Assembly: GCA_002712135.1 (NCBI GenBank)
Contig: PASO01000057.1
Location: 1 to 8,815, forward strand
Direction: 5' to 3'
DNA length: 8,815 bases
Origin: Gammaproteobacteria bacterium
Lineage (GTDB): Bacteria > Pseudomonadota > Gammaproteobacteria > Pseudomonadales > Azotimanducaceae
Part shown: in pieces, positions 6,086 through 8,815 of the stretch
Layout of the letters: the number at the start of each line of letters is the position of its first letter
How positions within the stretch are numbered: position 1 is the first letter of the stretch
Notes under the pieces: generated by a model
Told to the model about the DNA's origin: nothing
The model's input: the letters and a program-made list of their open reading frames with translations, nothing else
Database searches by the model: none
Translations under genes and position numbers: made by a program

Positions 6086-7375
6086 ATGAGTGACGGAGAC
6101 CTTAACCTCGACTCTCCTGACTCCACACCAAAACTACGACAGAAACAATGGCTGAGGACCTTCGCGGCTTTCAGCTTCCCAAACTACCGTTGGTTCTTTG
6201 GCTCTCTTCTTTGTGGTTTCGCCTCAATGAATATGCAGATGTTTGTTCGTGGCTGGCTGGTATTCGAAATTACCGGTTCGTACGAAAAACTTGGGTGGAT
6301 GACAGCTGCAGGCGGCATCGTAGGATTATTAGCCGCGCCACTAGGCGGTGTAGTTGCTGACAGAGTCAGGCAGAAAAAGCATGTCTTACAACTATCCGGT
6401 ATTGCCAATGGCATTATTACGTTTGCTATTGCCTACTGCATCGTAACCGGATCCCTTGTTTTCGAACATTTACTGCTCGCCTCTATCTTGCAGGGCATTA
6501 CATTCAATGGAATGTTCCCTTCCAAACAGGCACTAACCAAAGATGTTGTGGGGCTTGATTTGCTAACCAACGCCATAGGTCTGTCAAATACCGGGATGAA
6601 CGCCGCACGACTTTTACTGCCTGGCCTAGCGGGTGGGATGGTCGCGGCACTTGGCGGCGGGTACGGAAACATCGATCCAGCAAAGTGGGTTTACGTTGTG
6701 ATGGGAACTATATACGTACTTTCTGTGCTTTTTCTGGTCAAAGTGGATGTGCCGGACCGCCCCGTCGTTAAGCATAGAGAATCTATAACCCAGCAACTTA
6801 CGGGTGGCTTCCAATATGTTTTAGATACACCAGTTATCTTCATGCTGCTGGGCTTCAATTTTCTTATGGCTTTTTTTGGCATGACTTACTACATGCTATT
6901 ACCTGGGTTCGTAAAAGAAGTCCTAAACGCAGGACCAGACAAACTAGGTCTGATCATCTCTGTTTCAGGAATTGGCTCTCTTATCGGCTCTCTAATCATC
7001 GCCTCGCTTCCCAGTAGAAATCGTGCCAGAGTGCTACTTAGTGGCACCCTGATAATGGGCGTAGCCTTGCTGGCTTTTTCTTTTTCCAGCAATTACTGGC
7101 TGTCACTGGTTTTACTAGCCATCGTTGGACTTGGATCAGTCGCCAGGATGTCGCTCACCAATGTGCTGCTGCAAACATTTGTAGATAGTGACTACAGGGG
7201 TCGCGTGATGAGTATCTACACGCTTGAGATGGCTATTCTATCGATTAGCATATACCCGGTCAGTGTCGCGGCTGATATTTTCGGGCCGCAGTGGGCGGTC
7301 GGAATATCTGCAGCTTGTTTAATTGCACTGGTACTAATCCTATTCAACGTACCTAGTTATAGGAATCTAGATTAA
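6086..7375 (+). CDS. Major facilitator superfamily transporter (MFS_3 / EntS-like exporter)
   Basis: 429 residues with about 12 hydrophobic segments, an inner-membrane protein with a cytosolic N terminus of about 30 residues. After PNYRWFFGSLL (32-42) and the first helices, the loop between helices 2 and 3 carries the MFS motif A form GGVVADRVRQKKH at 87-99. The central loop around residues 215-240 divides the two six-helix halves. The pattern fits the MFS_3 group that includes enterobactin exporter EntS and various drug exporters, so outward, proton-driven export is likely; the substrate is unknown. The ATG at 6086 has a GAGG only one base ahead, too close to act as a normal ribosome site (see the extended -10 entry). 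Its TAA shares TTAA with the stop of the convergent cytochrome c' gene. Confidence 0.92.
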   Translation: MSDGDLNLDSPDSTPKLRQKQWLRTFAAFSFPNYRWFFGSLLCGFASMNMQMFVRGWLVFEITGSYEKLGWMTAAGGIVGLLAAPLGGVVADRVRQKKHVLQLSGIANGIITFAIAYCIVTGSLVFEHLLLASILQGITFNGMFPSKQALTKDVVGLDLLTNAIGLSNTGMNAARLLLPGLAGGMVAALGGGYGNIDPAKWVYVVMGTIYVLSVLFLVKVDVPDRPVVKHRESITQQLTGGFQYVLDTPVIFMLLGFNFLMAFFGMTYYMLLPGFVKEVLNAGPDKLGLIISVSGIGSLIGSLIIASLPSRNRARVLLSGTLIMGVALLAFSFSSNYWLSLVLLAIVGLGSVARMSLTNVLLQTFVDSDYRGRVMSIYTLEMAILSISIYPVSVAADIFGPQWAVGISAACLIALVLILFNVPSYRNLD

Positions 7376-7788
7376 TCCTCTCTGAAGCCGTCGTGACAGC
7401 TTTTGCAGGACCTCTGTACTCGTCGCAGAGTTCCAGAAACATCACCATTATTTTCAGCTGCTTCGAGAAATGCTCCTGTGACTTCAATAAATAGATCCGT
7501 TTGGATGCTAAAGCCTTCAGGATCACTCCATACCGCTCGCAGAGCTTCAGATTTTTCCACATCGCTACTCTCAGGGAACACATGGGGGAGAATCTGTGCA
7601 AGATCAGACATTGCGCGCGCGTGAATCGCTAGATGCTCCTGGTATACCTGACCACGCGCGATTACACCGATAGACGCAATTTGTCCACGAATAGCCTGCA
7701 TGACGCCTTCTCTGTATTTGTACTCTGCTTGCCCATCAGCATTCACAGACACCGATGCAAATATCATCATTAAGAATACGACCCTCAC
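7372..7788 (-). CDS. Periplasmic cytochrome c' (class II c-type cytochrome)
   Basis: 138 residues. An N-terminal signal peptide (VVFLMMIFASVSVNA, cleavage near residue 17) leads to a mature four-helix-bundle-sized protein. The haem-binding CKSCH stands at 128-132, right at the C terminus, as is usual in cytochrome c'. EYKYREGVM at 22-30 and RAVWSDPEGF at 84-93 are also typical. Members bind NO or CO at a five-coordinate haem and are linked to nitrosative-stress protection or electron transfer; which applies here is not shown. The start is GTG at 7788, chosen over the longer TTG frame at 7806, because a perfect AGGAGG lies six bases ahead and the signal peptide then begins at the N terminus. 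It is divergent from xseB. Confidence 0.9.
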   Translation of the reverse strand: MRVVFLMMIFASVSVNADGQAEYKYREGVMQAIRGQIASIGVIARGQVYQEHLAIHARAMSDLAQILPHVFPESSDVEKSEALRAVWSDPEGFSIQTDLFIEVTGAFLEAAENNGDVSGTLRRVQRSCKSCHDGFRED

Positions 7789-7794
7789 CTTCCC

Positions 7795-7800
7795 CCTCCT
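7795..7800 (-). promoter_or_regulatory. Strong ribosome binding site that fixes the GTG start of cytochrome c'
   Basis: On the minus strand AGGAGG stands six bases before GTG 7788. It is the only perfect Shine-Dalgarno sequence seen in the window, and it lies inside the longer alternative frame that begins at TTG 7806, which it therefore makes unlikely. Confidence 0.8.
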
Positions 7801-7866
7801 ATACAATTATTAACATATTGACTACCAGAGGATAACTGGAATTCCCATCTGGTCACAATCCTGCCA

Positions 7867-7895
7867 TTGACGTCAAAACCTCCCATCGCTATGGT
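7867..7895 (+). promoter_or_regulatory. Sigma-70-like promoter for xseB-ispA
   Basis: TTGACG (7867-7872, five of six) and TATGGT (7890-7895, four of six) are 17 bases apart. The predicted start near 7902 gives a leader of about 20 bases before the xseB ATG. The -35 overlaps a perfect 8-bp palindrome TGACGTCA (7868-7875), which could be a regulator site or chance. Confidence 0.6.
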
Positions 7896-7921
7896 GCTCT
7901 CAAATTCTGAGTTTTCATAAA

Positions 7922-8143
7922 ATGACTACACAAACCAGCTATCCATTTGAAAGATCTCTCGCCCGACTGGAGGAACTTGTCGCTCAGATGGAGGGTAGTG
8001 AGCTTTCTTTGGAAAATTCACTTAAGACCTTTGAGGAAGGAATTAAACTAACAAGGGAGTGTCAACAAGCTCTCAAAGATGCCGAACAGAAAGTAGCACT
8101 ACTGATGGAAAAAAATGGTGAACAGCTTTTCGAAGGTGATTGA
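7922..8143 (+). CDS. xseB: Exodeoxyribonuclease VII small subunit
   Basis: 73 residues, the normal length for XseB. The small subunit binds XseA in many copies to form exonuclease VII, which degrades single-stranded DNA from both ends to short oligonucleotides in repair; it is cytosolic. The family pattern is clear: [20 protein letters not shown] at 9-28, [20 protein letters not shown] across 28-47, and a heptad-rich helix to about residue 65. ATG start with a weak ribosome site (CTGAG). The 3' end overlaps the ispA start by 29 bases, the arrangement usual in Gammaproteobacteria. The xseA gene is not in the window. Confidence 0.96.
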   Translation: MTTQTSYPFERSLARLEELVAQMEGSELSLENSLKTFEEGIKLTRECQQALKDAEQKVALLMEKNGEQLFEGD

Positions 8144-8815
8144 TCGACTGCAGAAACGCAGCAATGAACAATTGGTCCGGTGTCTCGATCAAGCAAAAGC
8201 ACCAGAAAAACTCAGTGAGGCCATGCGTTATAGCGTAGTTAATGGCGGTAAGCGAATCCGTCCCATACTCGTTTATCTCACAGCAGAAGCACTGGGTGCA
8301 GACCTTCGCCTTGCAGACAAGCCTGCTACCGCTTTGGAGCTGATTCACGCCTACTCGTTGGTTCACGATGATCTACCCGCAATGGATGATGATGACTTTC
8401 GCCGCGGGAAGGCCAGTTGCCATAAACAGTACGATGAAGCCACGGCAATTCTCGCCGGGGACGCCCTACAGACATTAGCATTCCAGGTCATCGCTGACAC
8501 CGATAAACTCTCAGCCACTATCAGGATAGCCCTTATCTCTGACTTGGCGAAAGCGGTCGGAGTAGACGGAATGGTTTCCGGTCAAGCGCTGGATCTTTCT
8601 CACGAGAACAATGATGTTGATCTTAAGGAGTTGAAACAAATGCACGACCTCAAAACAGGCGCACTAATCACTACAAGTGTTAGGTTCGGCGGTCTGGTCG
8701 CAGAGGCTGATAAAACAACACTTGCACTAATTACAGACTTTGGTAAGGCGCTTGGTCTCGCCTTTCAGATTCGTGACGATATTCTTGACGCAACGGGCAA
8801 TGACTCTGATATTGG
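8115..8815 (+). CDS. ispA: Farnesyl/geranyl diphosphate synthase (partial, runs off the window)
   Basis: The first 233 residues of a short-chain trans-prenyl diphosphate synthase; a full protein would be about 295. It condenses isopentenyl diphosphate with dimethylallyl and geranyl diphosphate in the cytosol, feeding quinone and undecaprenyl synthesis. Visible motifs are GGKRIRP at 44-50 (substrate diphosphate binding), the first Asp-rich motif DDLPAMD at 85-91 followed by RRGK at 96-99, MVSGQALDL at 153-161, the K180-T181-G182 triplet, and the second Asp-rich motif DDILD at 221-225. The two residues between the first motif's Asp pairs (DDxxxxD) fit bacterial IspA. ATG 8115 is preferred because it gives the usual N-terminal length; GTG 8118 and GTG 8136 are alternatives. 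It overlaps xseB and would be translated from the same mRNA; dxs is expected next. Confidence 0.95.
   Translation, partial: MVNSFSKVIDRLQKRSNEQLVRCLDQAKAPEKLSEAMRYSVVNGGKRIRPILVYLTAEALGADLRLADKPATALELIHAYSLVHDDLPAMDDDDFRRGKASCHKQYDEATAILAGDALQTLAFQVIADTDKLSATIRIALISDLAKAVGVDGMVSGQALDLSHENNDVDLKELKQMHDLKTGALITTSVRFGGLVAEADKTTLALITDFGKALGLAFQIRDDILDATGNDSDI

Noticed and set aside
7353..7601. Minus-strand frame of 82 residues over the cytochrome c' gene
   Set aside because: It is a shadow of the cytochrome c' reading frame; the true frame has a signal peptide, CxxCH and a strong ribosome site.
7824..7853. ACCAGA / TCTGGT inverted repeat between cytochrome c' and xseB
   Set aside because: Only six pairs with an 18-base spacer; expected by chance and not placed on a clear promoter element.
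8073..8366. Minus-strand frame of 97 residues over xseB-ispA
   Set aside because: It is antisense to two clearly conserved genes and has no recognisable motif.

Overview
The window looks like chromosomal DNA of a proteobacterium, most likely a gammaproteobacterium. The evidence is the overlapping xseB-ispA pair (the family-typical order, usually followed by dxs), a 32-base piece almost identical to the 3' end of enterobacterial tmRNA as I remember it, a class I-type hemH, a cytochrome c' and a decayed M48 lipoprotein protease of a type common in Gammaproteobacteria. Base composition is moderate. No intact integrase, transposase, CRISPR array, toxin-antitoxin pair or complete RNA gene is visible. 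About half of the genes must start at TTG or GTG.

Left end (1-1252): a secreted endonuclease/exonuclease/phosphatase-fold protein on the minus strand, with a terminator-like hairpin behind it. It is followed by about 300 bases of non-coding DNA holding a 12-bp tandem repeat and then an isolated 3' fragment of ssrA without a tmRNA body. I read the fragment as the displaced 3' end left by a genomic island or prophage that integrated in ssrA, so the DNA to its left is probably island DNA and the DNA to its right the older chromosome.

Middle (1325-5236): three plus-strand genes that may form an operon: a class I methyltransferase, a small exported protein resembling only the C-terminal domain of SAM hydroxide adenosyltransferases, and ferrochelatase (hemH). 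A small frameshifted membrane-protein gene lies convergent to hemH. Next come a metallo-beta-lactamase-fold hydrolase and, convergent with it and sharing its stop bases, a NudL-like Nudix hydrolase.

Right part (5266-8815): a clear M48 metalloprotease lipoprotein pseudogene with two nonsense codons and two frameshifts, about 300 bases of anonymous DNA, an MFS exporter with an extended -10 so close to its ATG that the mRNA may be leaderless, a convergent periplasmic cytochrome c', and then xseB and ispA, the latter cut by the window end. A good sigma-70-like promoter precedes xseB.

The genes are mostly independent housekeeping or accessory functions (haem synthesis, isoprenoid precursor synthesis, DNA repair, nucleotide or CoA clean-up, efflux). 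I see no convincing new multi-gene system. The points most worth following are the ssrA fragment, the exported stand-alone SAM-HAT-like domain, and the two broken genes.
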